From contig JAHJRB010000042.1 in the NCBI GenBank assembly GCA_018831025.1, positions 1 to 27,162 of the forward strand: a stretch of DNA of 27,162 nt, read 5' to 3'. The stretch comes from Nanobdellota archaeon (lineage in GTDB: Archaea; Nanobdellota; Nanobdellia; SCGC-AAA011-G17; ARS1403). The notes under the pieces were generated by a model, which was not told where the DNA came from, searched no databases, and was given only the letters and a program-made list of their open reading frames with translations. Shown here piece after piece: positions 7,496-15,476 of this stretch. Position 1 is the stretch's first letter. Each line of letters opens with the position of its first letter. Both the position numbers and the translations under genes were made by a program.

Positions 7496-7992
7496 ATAAA
7501 ATGGAAGAGATAAGGATAGAGAAAGTAAATGTCAGTATTGGTGTAGGTCAAGCTGGAGATCCTTTAGACAGAGCTACAAAGTTGCTTGAAAGTATAACTG
7601 GTAGAAAGGCAATACAAACTACAACAAAAAAAAGAATTCCAACATGGAATGTAAGACCTGGATTAGCAGTTGGTTGTGTAGTAACATTAAGAAAGGAAAA
7701 AACTGAAATGGTAAAGAATTTCCTAGCAGGGATAAAAAATAAATTAAAAAGCAGCCAATTCAGCGGTAGATGTTTTACTTTCGGAGTTCCAGAGTATATT
7801 GAGATTCCTGGTGCGGAATATGATCCTGAGGTAGGTATTATTGGGTTACAGGTTACTGTTACTTTAGAAAGACCCGGTTACAGAATAAAAAGAAGATCTG
7901 TTAAAAAGGGCAAAGTAGGGAAGAGAAGCGAAATTAGTAAAGAAGAATCTATTGAATTCATGAAGAATAAATTTGGAGTTGAAATAGAATGA
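7492..7992 (+). CDS. rpl5: 50S ribosomal protein L5 (uL5)
   Basis: uL5 binds 5S rRNA in the central protuberance together with uL18. Diagnostic segments are IEKVNVSIGVGQAGDPLDRA, RIPTWNVRPGLAVGCVVTLR and FGVPEYIEIPGAEYDPEVG. At 166 residues the length is normal for archaea. Met4 (MEEIRIEKV) is a possible alternative start, but the first ATG makes the ATGA overlap with eS4 that is typical of this cluster. Confidence 0.96.
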   Translation: MNKMEEIRIEKVNVSIGVGQAGDPLDRATKLLESITGRKAIQTTTKKRIPTWNVRPGLAVGCVVTLRKEKTEMVKNFLAGIKNKLKSSQFSGRCFTFGVPEYIEIPGAEYDPEVGIIGLQVTVTLERPGYRIKRRSVKKGKVGKRSEISKEESIEFMKNKFGVEIE

Positions 7993-8219
7993 CCACAAGT
8001 GACTATAGAAAAGTTTTCAAACAATTGAAAACAAAACCTGCAAAGTTAAGCAAATATAAAAAACATAACAAGCCGAAAGATAGAGCTACTGGAATTGCCC
8101 TAAATAAGTGCAAAAGATGTGGAAGACAAGGTGGACACATCAGCAAATACAATTTGCATTTATGCAGACATTGTTTTAGAGAAATAGCTGAAAAAATAGG
8201 CTTTGAGAGGTTTAGTTAA
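7989..8219 (+). CDS. rps14: 30S ribosomal protein S14, zinc-binding type (uS14)
   Basis: uS14 of the small-subunit head carries a four-cysteine zinc site here: C41 and C44 (CKRCGRQGG), C59 and C62 (LCRHCFREIAEKIGF). The zinc module and C-terminus are archetypal. The N-terminus is about 20-25 residues longer than in many archaeal homologues and is basic. The start overlaps uL5 by ATGA, which supports the longer form. Confidence 0.95.
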   Translation: MTTSDYRKVFKQLKTKPAKLSKYKKHNKPKDRATGIALNKCKRCGRQGGHISKYNLHLCRHCFREIAEKIGFERFS

Positions 8220-8220
8220 A

Positions 8221-8613
8221 ATGGCATTAAATGATCCGTTAGCAAACGTTTTGGCATCTATTGTAAATTATGAAAAAACAGGAAAGAAAGAGTTAGATGT
8301 TAAAATATCCAGCAAGATAATAAAAAAAGTTTTAGACATTATGAGAGAGGGTCAATATATTGGAAAATATGAGGAAATAAAGAGTCATAGCGGCACTTCT
8401 TTAAAGATTAATTTACTTGGGCATGTTAACAAATGCGGAGTAATAAAACCAAGGTTCTCTGTAAAGAAAACAGATTATGAAAAATTTGAAAAGAGATACT
8501 TGCCAGCTAAAGATTTTGGATTCCTAATTGTTTCAACTCCTCAAGGGATTATGGTACATGAAGAAGCAAAAGAAAAAGGAATTGGAGGAAAATTAATCGC
8601 CTATATCTACTAA
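8221..8613 (+). CDS. rps8: 30S ribosomal protein S8 (uS8)
   Basis: uS8 is a central organiser of the 16S rRNA platform and binds helix 21. The sequence MALNDPLANVLASIVNYEKT, the KPRFSVKKTDYEKFEKRYLP segment, and the C-terminal GIGGKLIAYIY are family signatures. An in-frame ATG 18 bases earlier lies inside uS14, but the start one base after the uS14 stop gives the canonical N-terminus. The product is 130 residues, as in other archaea. Confidence 0.96.
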   Translation: MALNDPLANVLASIVNYEKTGKKELDVKISSKIIKKVLDIMREGQYIGKYEEIKSHSGTSLKINLLGHVNKCGVIKPRFSVKKTDYEKFEKRYLPAKDFGFLIVSTPQGIMVHEEAKEKGIGGKLIAYIY

Positions 8614-8614
8614 A

Positions 8615-9160
8615 ATGAGAAAAGAATTAACATACAGTACGGAGATTCCAGAAGGTGTTGAGGCTTATCTAGAAAATAAAACATTAGTTGTCAAATCAGA
8701 GAAAGGTGAAAACAAAAGATTATTCCATTATCCTGGTGTGGAGATAAAAAAAGAGGATAATAAAATAATATTAAATTGCAAAAAAGCTACAAAAAATGAA
8801 AAATCCATTATGGGCGTTTTCATAGCACATGTTGAAAACATGTTAAAAGGAGTAAAGAAAGGATTTATTTATAAATTAAAAATATGTTCTGGGCATTTTC
8901 CTATGAGTCTAGAATACAAAGATAATAAGATTATAATTAATAATTTCTTGGGAGAGAAAAAACCAAGAATCGCCAAGATAAAAGAAGGTGTTGATGTAAA
9001 AATTGAGGGAGACATAATTACATTAGAAGGTATAAATAAAGAATCTGTAGGACAAAGCAGTGCTGTAATTGAAAGTTCTACAAGAATAAGCAATAGAGAC
9101 AGAAGAATATTCCAGGATGGTATTTTCATAATAGACAAAGCTGGAAAAAAGATGCATTAA
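8615..9160 (+). CDS. rpl6: 50S ribosomal protein L6 (uL6)
   Basis: uL6 consists of two tandem copies of one fold and sits near the sarcin-ricin loop at the factor-binding site. The archaeal start (MRKELTYSTEIPEGVEAYLE), the HVENMLKGVKKGFIYKLKIC segment and the second-domain GEKKPRIAKIKEGVDV all match. It ends with the typical RRIFQDGIFI motif. At 181 residues the length is normal. TAAaATG junctions join it to uS8 and eL32. Confidence 0.95.
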   Translation: MRKELTYSTEIPEGVEAYLENKTLVVKSEKGENKRLFHYPGVEIKKEDNKIILNCKKATKNEKSIMGVFIAHVENMLKGVKKGFIYKLKICSGHFPMSLEYKDNKIIINNFLGEKKPRIAKIKEGVDVKIEGDIITLEGINKESVGQSSAVIESSTRISNRDRRIFQDGIFIIDKAGKKMH

Positions 9161-9161
9161 A

Positions 9162-9761
9162 ATGGAAGGGAAAAAACATACAGGAAAAAGAAAGCCTAGT
9201 TTCATTAGGCAGGATACTAACAAAGCTAAGAAATTAAAAATAGCCTGGAGAAGACCTAAAGGACTGCATTCTAAGCTTAGATTGAGTAAGAAAGGACATC
9301 AAAAAAGACCAAGTCAAGGTTATAGAGCACCTAGAGAAAGCAGAAAAGAAAAAGCAATCATGGTTTATAATTTAAAAGATTTGGAGAATACAAAGGAAGT
9401 AATTGTTTCTTCAACCGTCGGAAAAAGGAAAAAAATAGGGATATTGAATAAAGCTAAAGAACTAGGGATTAAAGTTTTGAACATTAAAGATATTGATGCT
9501 TACATAAAAAATATTGAAGAAGAGTTCAAGAAGAAAAAAGAAGAGAAAAAATCAAAGAAAGTGAAGAAGGAAGAGAAGAAAAAAGAATTAGAAAAGAAAA
9601 GTAAAGAAAAGAAACAAGAAAAGAAAAGTAAAGAAGAAGAGAAAAAGGATATTGCTAAAAAATTAAGCAAAGACGTAAAGCAAAAATCTACAGACGGCGT
9701 TGAAAAAATTCAAAAGCCTAAACAAATAGTGCATCAAGCTACTGCACCTAAACAAAGATGA
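9162..9761 (+). CDS. rpl32e: 50S ribosomal protein L32e (eL32) with a long charged tail
   Basis: The first 118 residues are a complete eL32 domain: SFIRQDTNKAKKLKIAWRRP, GLHSKLRLSKKGHQKRPSQG, then a Rossmann-like end with VSSTVGKRKKIGILNKAKEL. After this, residues about 119-180 are almost entirely Lys and Glu with Ser, followed by a short mixed tail. Many archaeal eL32 proteins end after the globular domain, so this low-complexity extension is unusual. It is probably disordered or a charged helix on the ribosome surface. The reading frame ends in an ATGA overlap with eL19. Confidence 0.95.
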   Translation: MEGKKHTGKRKPSFIRQDTNKAKKLKIAWRRPKGLHSKLRLSKKGHQKRPSQGYRAPRESRKEKAIMVYNLKDLENTKEVIVSSTVGKRKKIGILNKAKELGIKVLNIKDIDAYIKNIEEEFKKKKEEKKSKKVKKEEKKKELEKKSKEKKQEKKSKEEEKKDIAKKLSKDVKQKSTDGVEKIQKPKQIVHQATAPKQR

Positions 9762-10234
9762 ACTTAAAAACACAAAAAAGGATAGCTGCACAGATTTTGA
9801 AGTGTGGAACCACCAGAGTAACGTTTGATTTAGAGAGACTTAATGATATTAAAGAAGCTATAACTAAATCTGACATGAGGTCTTTGATTAAAGAAGGCGT
9901 AGTAAGCAGAAAAGCGTACCAATCCCAATCAAGAGCAAGAGCTAGAAAATTAAGCGAACAAAGAAGGAAAGGAAATAGAAAAGGTCCTGGAAGCATAAAA
10001 GGAACTAAGAATGCAAGAGTTAAAAGAAAATCTTTGTGGGTAATAAAAATAAGAATATTAAGAGGACTTTTGAAAGAGCTGAAAAGTAAGGGGAAATTAG
10101 AGAGCAAAGAATATAGATCATTATTAATGAAAAGTAAGGGTGGATATTTCAGAAGTAAAAGGCACCTTAAATTGTATATCAATGAACATAAGTTAACCAA
10201 AGGCGGAATAAAAAATGAAAAAAAGACTAACTAG
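9758..10234 (+). CDS. rpl19e: 50S ribosomal protein L19e (eL19)
   Basis: eL19 is a helical protein of the archaeal/eukaryotic large subunit that forms an intersubunit bridge. Characteristic segments are LKTQKRIAAQILKCGTTRVT, the basic middle SQSRARARKLSEQRRKGNRK plus GPGSIKGTKNAR, and the long C-terminal helix ending KGGYFRSKRHLKLYINEHK. At 158 residues the length is normal. The 3' end overlaps the uL18 start by 20 bases. Confidence 0.95.
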   Translation: MNLKTQKRIAAQILKCGTTRVTFDLERLNDIKEAITKSDMRSLIKEGVVSRKAYQSQSRARARKLSEQRRKGNRKGPGSIKGTKNARVKRKSLWVIKIRILRGLLKELKSKGKLESKEYRSLLMKSKGGYFRSKRHLKLYINEHKLTKGGIKNEKKTN

Positions 10235-10706
10235 AAACTACGAAAGGAAAAGCAGAACCAATTACAAGCAAAGGTTAGAGCTACTTAAATCCGGAAAATT
10301 AAGGTTAGTAGTAAGAAAAGCCCTGAATAATATTTCATTACAAATTGTTGAGTATGAAGCTAATGGGGATAAAATTTTAATTAGTGTTCATAGTGTCATG
10401 CTTAAAAAATATGGATGGGACTTGCACAGAGGAAATTTACCAAGTGCATATCTTACCGGATTATTATGCGGAAAACTAGCAAAAGAGAAAGAATTCGGAG
10501 AGATAATCGTAGATTTGGGTCTATCTAGATCCCTAAAGGGTTCTGTTCAATATGCTGCTATTAAAGGGGCTGTTGATGCTGGGTTAAAAGTTAATTGCGG
10601 GGAAGAAATGTTCCCAAATGAAGAGAGATTCAGCGGTAAGACTATTAGTGAAGAGGTTAATAAAAAATTTTTAGATGTAAAGGAAAAAATAATCGGAGAA
10701 AAATAA
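10215..10706 (+). CDS. rpl18: 50S ribosomal protein L18 (uL18)
   Basis: uL18 binds 5S rRNA with uL5. The archaeal N-terminus with RRR/K-rich Tyr motif (NYERKSRTNYKQRLELLKSG) is present, then VVRKALNNISLQIVEYEANG, the conserved LTGLLCGKLAKEKEF, and AIKGAVDAGLKVNCGEEMFP near the C-terminus. The start lies within eL19 and gives the expected N-terminus. At 163 residues it is slightly short at the C-terminus relative to many archaeal versions. Confidence 0.95.
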   Translation: MKKRLTRNYERKSRTNYKQRLELLKSGKLRLVVRKALNNISLQIVEYEANGDKILISVHSVMLKKYGWDLHRGNLPSAYLTGLLCGKLAKEKEFGEIIVDLGLSRSLKGSVQYAAIKGAVDAGLKVNCGEEMFPNEERFSGKTISEEVNKKFLDVKEKIIGEK

Positions 10707-10707
10707 A

Positions 10708-11460
10708 ATGGCAAAAGACGATAACCCTCAACAAAGAAATGTATTGAAAAGAGAATTTGATAAAGAGGGCTGGAAGCCAAGGACAGACTTAGGGAAGAAA
10801 GTAAAATCCGGAGAGATAAAAGAATTAAGTGAGATATTGGACTCAGGAAATAAAATATTAGAAGCAGAAATAGTTGATGCTTTATTGCCTGACTTAGATG
10901 TTGAAATGATTGAGATTGGACAAAGCAAAGGTAAATTTGGTGGGGGTAAAAGAAGTATCTGGAGACAAACCCAAAAGAAAACAAAAGAGGGGAATAAACC
11001 AAAGTTTGCTACTATGATAATTATGGGAAATAAAAACGGTTATATTGGGGTAGGAAAAGGAAAAGGAAAAGAAACTATGCCTGCAAGAGAAAAAGCCATA
11101 AGGCAATCTAAATTGAATGTACAAAAAATAGTAAGGGGTTGTGGAAGCTGGGAATGTGGTTGTGCGGAACCTCATACAATTCCATATAAAGTAACTGGAA
11201 AATGCGGGAGTGTGATTGTTATATTAATTCCTGCTCCAAAAGGTGTTGGGCTATGTGTTGAAGAACAATGTAGGAAGATGTTACAGTTTGCCGGCATTAA
11301 AGATGTTTATTCCAACACTAAAGGACAAACTAAAAGTAAAATAAATATGATGTTAGCTTGCTTTGATGCTTTAAAAAAATTAAGCAGAGTAAAAATTGCT
11401 GAGAAATATATAAAATTAGGTGGGGTTCAAGAAGGTAAATTAGAAGATGGAAAGAAGTAG
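10708..11460 (+). CDS. rps5: 30S ribosomal protein S5 (uS5)
   Basis: uS5 guards decoding accuracy and the mRNA entry channel. The N-terminal double-stranded-RNA-binding-like domain is followed by the core GNKNGYIGVGKGKGKETMPA and PAPKGVGLCVEEQCRKMLQF, both diagnostic. Archaeal features include the Cys-containing GCGSWECGCAEPHTIPYKVT stretch. The C-terminal part (NTKGQTKSKINMMLACFDAL) is conserved. It is 250 residues and its last 14 bases overlap uL30. Confidence 0.96.
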   Translation: MAKDDNPQQRNVLKREFDKEGWKPRTDLGKKVKSGEIKELSEILDSGNKILEAEIVDALLPDLDVEMIEIGQSKGKFGGGKRSIWRQTQKKTKEGNKPKFATMIIMGNKNGYIGVGKGKGKETMPAREKAIRQSKLNVQKIVRGCGSWECGCAEPHTIPYKVTGKCGSVIVILIPAPKGVGLCVEEQCRKMLQFAGIKDVYSNTKGQTKSKINMMLACFDALKKLSRVKIAEKYIKLGGVQEGKLEDGKK

Positions 11461-11923
11461 GGTTGCAGTCATAAGGATTAGAGGAATAATTGGTGTAGAT
11501 AGAAGAGTAGAAGACGCCTTCAAGAGATTAAAATTATTTAGAAAAAATACCTGCATTGTTATAGACAATAAAAAAGATTATTTGGGAACTTTGATTAAAA
11601 TAAAAGATTATGCTACATGGGGAGAAATTAATGAGGAAACATTTAAAGAATTATTAGTAAAAAGAGGAAAATTACCTGGAAACAAACAATTTACTGAAGA
11701 ATATTTAAAAAAGAAAAACAAAATTGATGTTGGTAGTTTTGTTAAAGAATTTTTCGAATTTAAAAAAGAAATAAAAGATATTCCCGGATTAAAAAAATTC
11801 TTCAGATTAGGGATGCCTAGGAAAGGTTTTGAAAGAGGTGGAATTAAAACTCCATTCAGTTTAGGCGGAGCTCTTGGTTATAGAAAAGATAATATTAATG
11901 ATCTTATCAAAAGGATGATTTAA
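11447..11923 (+). CDS. rpl30: 50S ribosomal protein L30 (uL30)
   Basis: Archaeal uL30 is longer than the bacterial form because of a C-terminal extension. Here the conserved start (VAVIRIRGIIGVDRRVEDAF KRL) leads into CIVIDNKKDYLGTLIKIKDY. The archaeal extension ends FRLGMPRKGFERGGIKTPFS plus LGGALGYR. At 158 residues the length is normal. The ATG is inside the end of uS5. Confidence 0.95.
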   Translation: MERSRVAVIRIRGIIGVDRRVEDAFKRLKLFRKNTCIVIDNKKDYLGTLIKIKDYATWGEINEETFKELLVKRGKLPGNKQFTEEYLKKKNKIDVGSFVKEFFEFKKEIKDIPGLKKFFRLGMPRKGFERGGIKTPFSLGGALGYRKDNINDLIKRMI

Positions 11924-11924
11924 G

Positions 11925-12371
11925 ATGACTGTAAATAAAAGAAAAAAAGTTGTAAAGTACAGAGGAAGCAAAACCCATGGTGGCGGCTCTATGAAGAAAA
12001 GAAGAGGGGCAGGAAGCAGAGGTGGAAGAGGTATGGCTGGTACTGGTAAAAGAGCAGGCCATATGAAACAATGGGTTTTCAAAAATTATGGGAAGGATTA
12101 TTTTGGTAAGAAAGGATTTAAAACACCTTATGTTAAAAAGATAAAAGTAATAAACTTAAAATACATTGAAGAACATATTAATAAAATTACAGAGAAAGGA
12201 TTTGCAAAAAAAGAAGGGGATATTATTTCCATTGATTTGAAAAAAATGGGTTATAATAAATTATTAGGAAGCGGCACTTTGAAAAATAAGTTTAAAATAA
12301 AAGTGGAATTTGTTTCAAAAAAAGCTAAAGAAAAGATAGAGAAGATGGGTGGCGAAATTGTCAGCGGTTAA
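11925..12371 (+). CDS. rpl15: 50S ribosomal protein L15 (uL15)
   Basis: uL15 spans several 23S domains with a long basic N-terminal extension. The Gly/Arg-rich start (KTHGGGSMKKRRGAGSRGGR then GMAGTGKRAGHMKQW) is typical of archaeal forms, and the C-terminal globular domain contains KLLGSGTLKNKFKIKVEFVS and ends GEIVSG. The junction with uL30 is TAAgATG. Its last 23 bases overlap SecY if SecY starts at its GTG codon. Confidence 0.95.
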   Translation: MTVNKRKKVVKYRGSKTHGGGSMKKRRGAGSRGGRGMAGTGKRAGHMKQWVFKNYGKDYFGKKGFKTPYVKKIKVINLKYIEEHINKITEKGFAKKEGDIISIDLKKMGYNKLLGSGTLKNKFKIKVEFVSKKAKEKIEKMGGEIVSG

Positions 12372-13812
12372 AAACCTCTTGATGAATTTACCAGAAATAA
12401 AAGGCCCCGAACAAAAAAGACTTCCTTTTAAAGAAAAATTAAAATGGACTTTAATCGTACTTGTCCTTTTTTTCATACTTTCTAACATTGAACTTTATGG
12501 GCTTGGACCAAATGCATTAGAACAATTTGAGTTTTTAGCAATTATATTAGGAGCTAGCTTTGGTTCTTTACTATCACTTGGTATTGGTCCTATCGTAACT
12601 GCATCCATTGTATTGCAGTTATTGAATGGAAGCGGGTTGCTGAAGATAGATACAACTACTCATGATGGGAGGGTATTTTTTCAAGGATTACAAAAAGTGC
12701 TTGCTTTATTTTTTATTATATTTGAAGCTTTAATCTATGTATTTATGGGAGGATTAAGTCCTGATCCTGGATTAGCTCCAGCTGTTTTTAGAAATGTACA
12801 ATTATTATTAGTTGCACAACTTTGTTTAGGAGGTCTAATTGTGCTATTTATGGATGAGGTTATTAATAAATGGGGATTCGGATCTGGTATAAGCTTATTT
12901 ATCGCTGCAGGAGTTTCAAGCCAAGTATTTATCAGAGCATTTTCTCCTTTGACTCAAAGTGGGATGCTAGCTTTTGGAACCGGACAAGCTCCTGTTGGGG
13001 TTGTATGGGTATTTTTTAAATCATTAACTGGGGGGGATCCATTAAACGCTATGCGCGCATTGTTTAGTATTTTGGCTACAATAGTTGTATTTGGATTTGC
13101 GGTTTATGCGCAAGCAATGAAAGTAGAAATTCCGCTGAGTTTTGGAAGGGTTAGAGGGCATGGAATAAGATGGCCTCTCAATTTTATTTATACATCAAAT
13201 ATTCCAGTTATTTTAGTAGCTGCCTTAATTGCTAATCTACAATTATGGGCAAGATTACTGCAAGGAGCTGTAGAAAAAAGAGAATTAACTATGGGGATAT
13301 TACATTGGGTTTCCGCACATATATTTGGACAATTTTCTGGAAATTCCCCTGTATCTGGACTGGTAAAATGGGTTTATTCCCCTAATTTACTTAATGAGGT
13401 ATTTGCAGCCTTTACAAGTGGAAGCTTTAATTGGATAGCTTTGGTACAGGCAGGAACATTTGCTATTTTTATGATGGGAGGAGCAGTAGTCTTTAGTATG
13501 TTCTGGGTGCAAACTGCTGGAATGGACGCAAGAAGCCAGGCTAAACAAATTATGAGCTCTGGTTTACAGATTCCGGGGTTTAGAAGAGATGAGAGGGTGC
13601 TTGAAAGCATATTGAAAAGATATATTTTTCCGCTGACTATTATGGGTGGATTGACTGTTGGTTTTTTAGCAGCTAGTGCAGATGTTATAGGTGCGCTTAC
13701 AAGTGGTACCGGTATATTGTTAACTGTTATGATTATCTATAGATTGTATGAAGAGATTGCTCAGCAACATATGATGGATATGTATCCTATGTTAAGAAAG
13801 ATGATGGCATAG
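12349..13812 (+). CDS. secY: protein translocase subunit SecY (Sec61 alpha)
   Basis: SecY forms the channel of the Sec translocon in the cytoplasmic membrane. The 487-residue protein has the expected series of about ten hydrophobic segments, the amphipathic N-terminus LPEIKGPEQKRLPFKEKLKW, the conserved FGSGISLFIAAGVSSQVFIR segment, and the cytosolic loop VEIPLSFGRVRGHGIRWPLN that contacts the ribosome. Met1 is encoded by GTG inside uL15; an ATG at codon 12, eleven bases after the uL15 stop, is the alternative. The GTG start is preferred because it completes the N-terminal helix. SecE and SecG are not in the window. Confidence 0.95.
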   Translation: MAKLSAVKNLLMNLPEIKGPEQKRLPFKEKLKWTLIVLVLFFILSNIELYGLGPNALEQFEFLAIILGASFGSLLSLGIGPIVTASIVLQLLNGSGLLKIDTTTHDGRVFFQGLQKVLALFFIIFEALIYVFMGGLSPDPGLAPAVFRNVQLLLVAQLCLGGLIVLFMDEVINKWGFGSGISLFIAAGVSSQVFIRAFSPLTQSGMLAFGTGQAPVGVVWVFFKSLTGGDPLNAMRALFSILATIVVFGFAVYAQAMKVEIPLSFGRVRGHGIRWPLNFIYTSNIPVILVAALIANLQLWARLLQGAVEKRELTMGILHWVSAHIFGQFSGNSPVSGLVKWVYSPNLLNEVFAAFTSGSFNWIALVQAGTFAIFMMGGAVVFSMFWVQTAGMDARSQAKQIMSSGLQIPGFRRDERVLESILKRYIFPLTIMGGLTVGFLAASADVIGALTSGTGILLTVMIIYRLYEEIAQQHMMDMYPMLRKMMA

Positions 13813-13815
13813 GAA

Positions 13816-13827
13816 CTTTTAAAAATA
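13816..13827 (+). promoter_or_regulatory. possible internal promoter before DUF106
   Basis: CTTTTAAAAATA lies in the 37-base gap after SecY, centred about 28 bases before the DUF106 start. This matches the TATA-to-start distance at the leaderless genes here. The gap itself contrasts with the tight junctions upstream, which supports a second transcription start. Confidence 0.35.
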
Positions 13828-13849
13828 GTGATTAATGTTTTAAATTAAA

Positions 13850-14287
13850 ATGGTATTTGATGGTTTTTTAAATTCGATATTGGGAGGATTCATTAGTTGG
13901 AACCCTTTATTAGCTTTGATTATCATATCTTTTATTTTAATGTTAATAACTACTTTAATCTACAAATATTTCACAGACCAGGAAGCCATGAAACATTTGA
14001 AAGAGGAGATGAAAGAGATACAAGAGGAGATGAAAAAAGCTAAAGATGATGCCGGAAAAATGATGGAATTACAGAAACAAAGCTTTAGCAAGATGATAGA
14101 ATCTTTTAAGCATCAGTTAAAACCAATGTTAATAACTTTTGTTCCCTTTATTATATTGTTTCCCTGGTTAAGAGGCATTTATACTCCCATGGGAGATTTG
14201 TTTTTAGGAATGGGATGGTTTGGGAATTATTTGATATTTGGTATAGTTTTTAATATAATTTTAAGGAAAATTTTAAAGGTACATTAA
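13850..14287 (+). CDS. DUF106/EMC3-TMCO1 family membrane insertase (archaeal Oxa1/YidC-like)
   Basis: This 145-residue protein has one hydrophobic segment (about 19-38), a cytoplasmic charged coiled coil (about 45-90, rich in KEEMKEIQEEMKK), and two more membrane segments (about 92-106 and 118-137). This is the layout of the archaeal DUF106 family, related to YidC, EMC3, TMCO1 and Get1, which help membrane proteins insert at the ribosome. The conserved positively charged groove segment is seen as PWLRGIYTPMG. Its position after secY is the common archaeal order, although adenylate kinase, often between them, is absent. Confidence 0.9.
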   Translation: MVFDGFLNSILGGFISWNPLLALIIISFILMLITTLIYKYFTDQEAMKHLKEEMKEIQEEMKKAKDDAGKMMELQKQSFSKMIESFKHQLKPMLITFVPFIILFPWLRGIYTPMGDLFLGMGWFGNYLIFGIVFNIILRKILKVH

Positions 14288-14290
14288 GAA

Positions 14291-14479
14291 ATGAAGAGAA
14301 GCAATCCAAAAAAAAGAATTTGTAAAAGCTGCGGGAAGGCGCTTAAAGGAATTAAAAGAATGAATGCTTTTAGTCTAAGAAAGATAAACAAAAGCTTTAA
14401 AAGAGTAAATAGGAAGTATGGTGGAGAGCTTTGTACTACTTGTTCAAGGGAAAAAATAATTGAAACGGTAAGAAAATGA
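14291..14479 (+). CDS. rpl34e: 50S ribosomal protein L34e (eL34), short form
   Basis: eL34 is a zinc-ribbon protein of the large subunit. Four cysteines form the site: C11 and C14 (ICKSCGKALKG), C48 and C51 (ELCTTCSREK). The motif RKINKSFKRVNRKYGGELC also matches the family. At 62 residues it lacks roughly the first 25 basic residues of euryarchaeal homologues. The preceding gene stops 3 bases before this ATG, so there is no room for a longer non-overlapping start. It overlaps eL14 by ATGA. Confidence 0.88.
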   Translation: MKRSNPKKRICKSCGKALKGIKRMNAFSLRKINKSFKRVNRKYGGELCTTCSREKIIETVRK

Positions 14480-14844
14480 AAATAGGTCAACTTTGTATAA
14501 AAACAGCTGGAAGAGACGCAGGACAGTATTGTGTTGTTGTGGAAAATATAGATAACACTTATGTTGTTATTGATGGGAATTTAAGAAGGAAAAAATGTAA
14601 TATTAGCCATCTAGAGGTATTAGATAAAGTACTTAAAATTAAAGAAAAAGCAAGCAGCGATGTTGTTAAAAAAGCCTTAGAGAAAGAAGAAATTAAAATA
14701 TTTAAAAAGGGAGAAAAAAGAACTGCTAAAGAAAGACCAAAAAAGATGAAGAAGAAATCTCAGAAAAAATCTGAAAAGGAGAAAAAAGTATTAACTAAAG
14801 AGAAAAAAGAAGATAAGAAACAAGATGGAAGTACTAAAGACTAA
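14476..14844 (+). CDS. rpl14e: 50S ribosomal protein L14e (eL14) with a charged tail
   Basis: The first 75 or so residues are a KOW/SH3-like eL14 domain: IGQLCIKTAGRDAGQYCVVV, then NTYVVIDGNLRRKKCNISHL and EVLDKVLKI. The remaining 45 residues are a Lys-rich tail, longer than in many archaeal homologues and similar in character to the tails on eL32, uS3 and uL22 here. In many archaea a cytidylate kinase gene precedes this gene and a pseudouridine synthase gene follows it; neither is present. Its 3' end overlaps aIF6 by 20 bases. Confidence 0.92.
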   Translation: MKIGQLCIKTAGRDAGQYCVVVENIDNTYVVIDGNLRRKKCNISHLEVLDKVLKIKEKASSDVVKKALEKEEIKIFKKGEKRTAKERPKKMKKKSQKKSEKEKKVLTKEKKEDKKQDGSTKD

Positions 14845-15475
14845 TTTCTATGGAAATCCTAATTTAGGGTTGTATGGTTTTGCAACAGACAAATATTGCC
14901 TTATTGGAAGGGGTTTAAGTGAGGAAATTATTGAGGAAATTGAACAAGTTTTGGGAGTTAAGGTTTACGAGATTACTGTTAATCATAGCAGACTAATTGG
15001 AAGTTATTGCTGCGGAAATAATAAACTAATTTTAGTTCCAAGTATTATTAAAGAAGGTGAGGAAGAAGAACTAAAAAAATTAAAAATACCTTATAAAAAA
15101 ATTAAAAGCAAATTTTGTGCCTTGGGAAATAATATAATCCTTAGGGATGATGTTGCCTTAATAAATCCAGAATTTGAAAAAAATATTGAAGAAGAATTAA
15201 AAGAGTTTAAATTAAAAAGGATGAATATTGGGGATCATAATGCTATTGGGAGTTGTATTATCGCTAATAAAAATGGGTGTTTAGTTAGTGTGAATGTTAC
15301 GGAAGAAGAATTAAAAGAAATTAGTAAAACATTAGGTTTAAAAGCTGAAATTGGGAGTGTTAATAGGGGAAGTCCTTATGTTAAAGCTGGTTTAATTGCG
15401 AATTCAAAGGGTTATTTGATGGGGGATTCGACTACGGGTGTTGAAGGCATGAGGATAGAAATGGCTTTAGGTTAA
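14825..15475 (+). CDS. eif6: translation initiation factor 6 (aIF6)
   Basis: aIF6 is an anti-association factor that binds the large subunit near uL14 and prevents joining of 30S. The pentein-like five-fold repeat fold is supported by conserved segments: LGLYGFATDKYCLIGRGLSE, SRLIGSYCCGNNKLILVP, IGDHNAIGSCIIANKNGCLV and the last repeat SPYVKAGLIANSKGYLMGDS plus TTGVEGMRIEMALG. At 216 residues it is essentially full length. The ATG lies inside eL14 and gives the expected N-terminus. Confidence 0.96.
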   Translation: MEVLKTNFYGNPNLGLYGFATDKYCLIGRGLSEEIIEEIEQVLGVKVYEITVNHSRLIGSYCCGNNKLILVPSIIKEGEEEELKKLKIPYKKIKSKFCALGNNIILRDDVALINPEFEKNIEEELKEFKLKRMNIGDHNAIGSCIIANKNGCLVSVNVTEEELKEISKTLGLKAEIGSVNRGSPYVKAGLIANSKGYLMGDSTTGVEGMRIEMALG

Positions 15476-15476
15476 A

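Noticed and set aside
8203..8220. Upstream Met as the start of uS8.
   Set aside because: The family N-terminus begins at the second Met, which follows the uS14 stop in the common TAAaATG junction.
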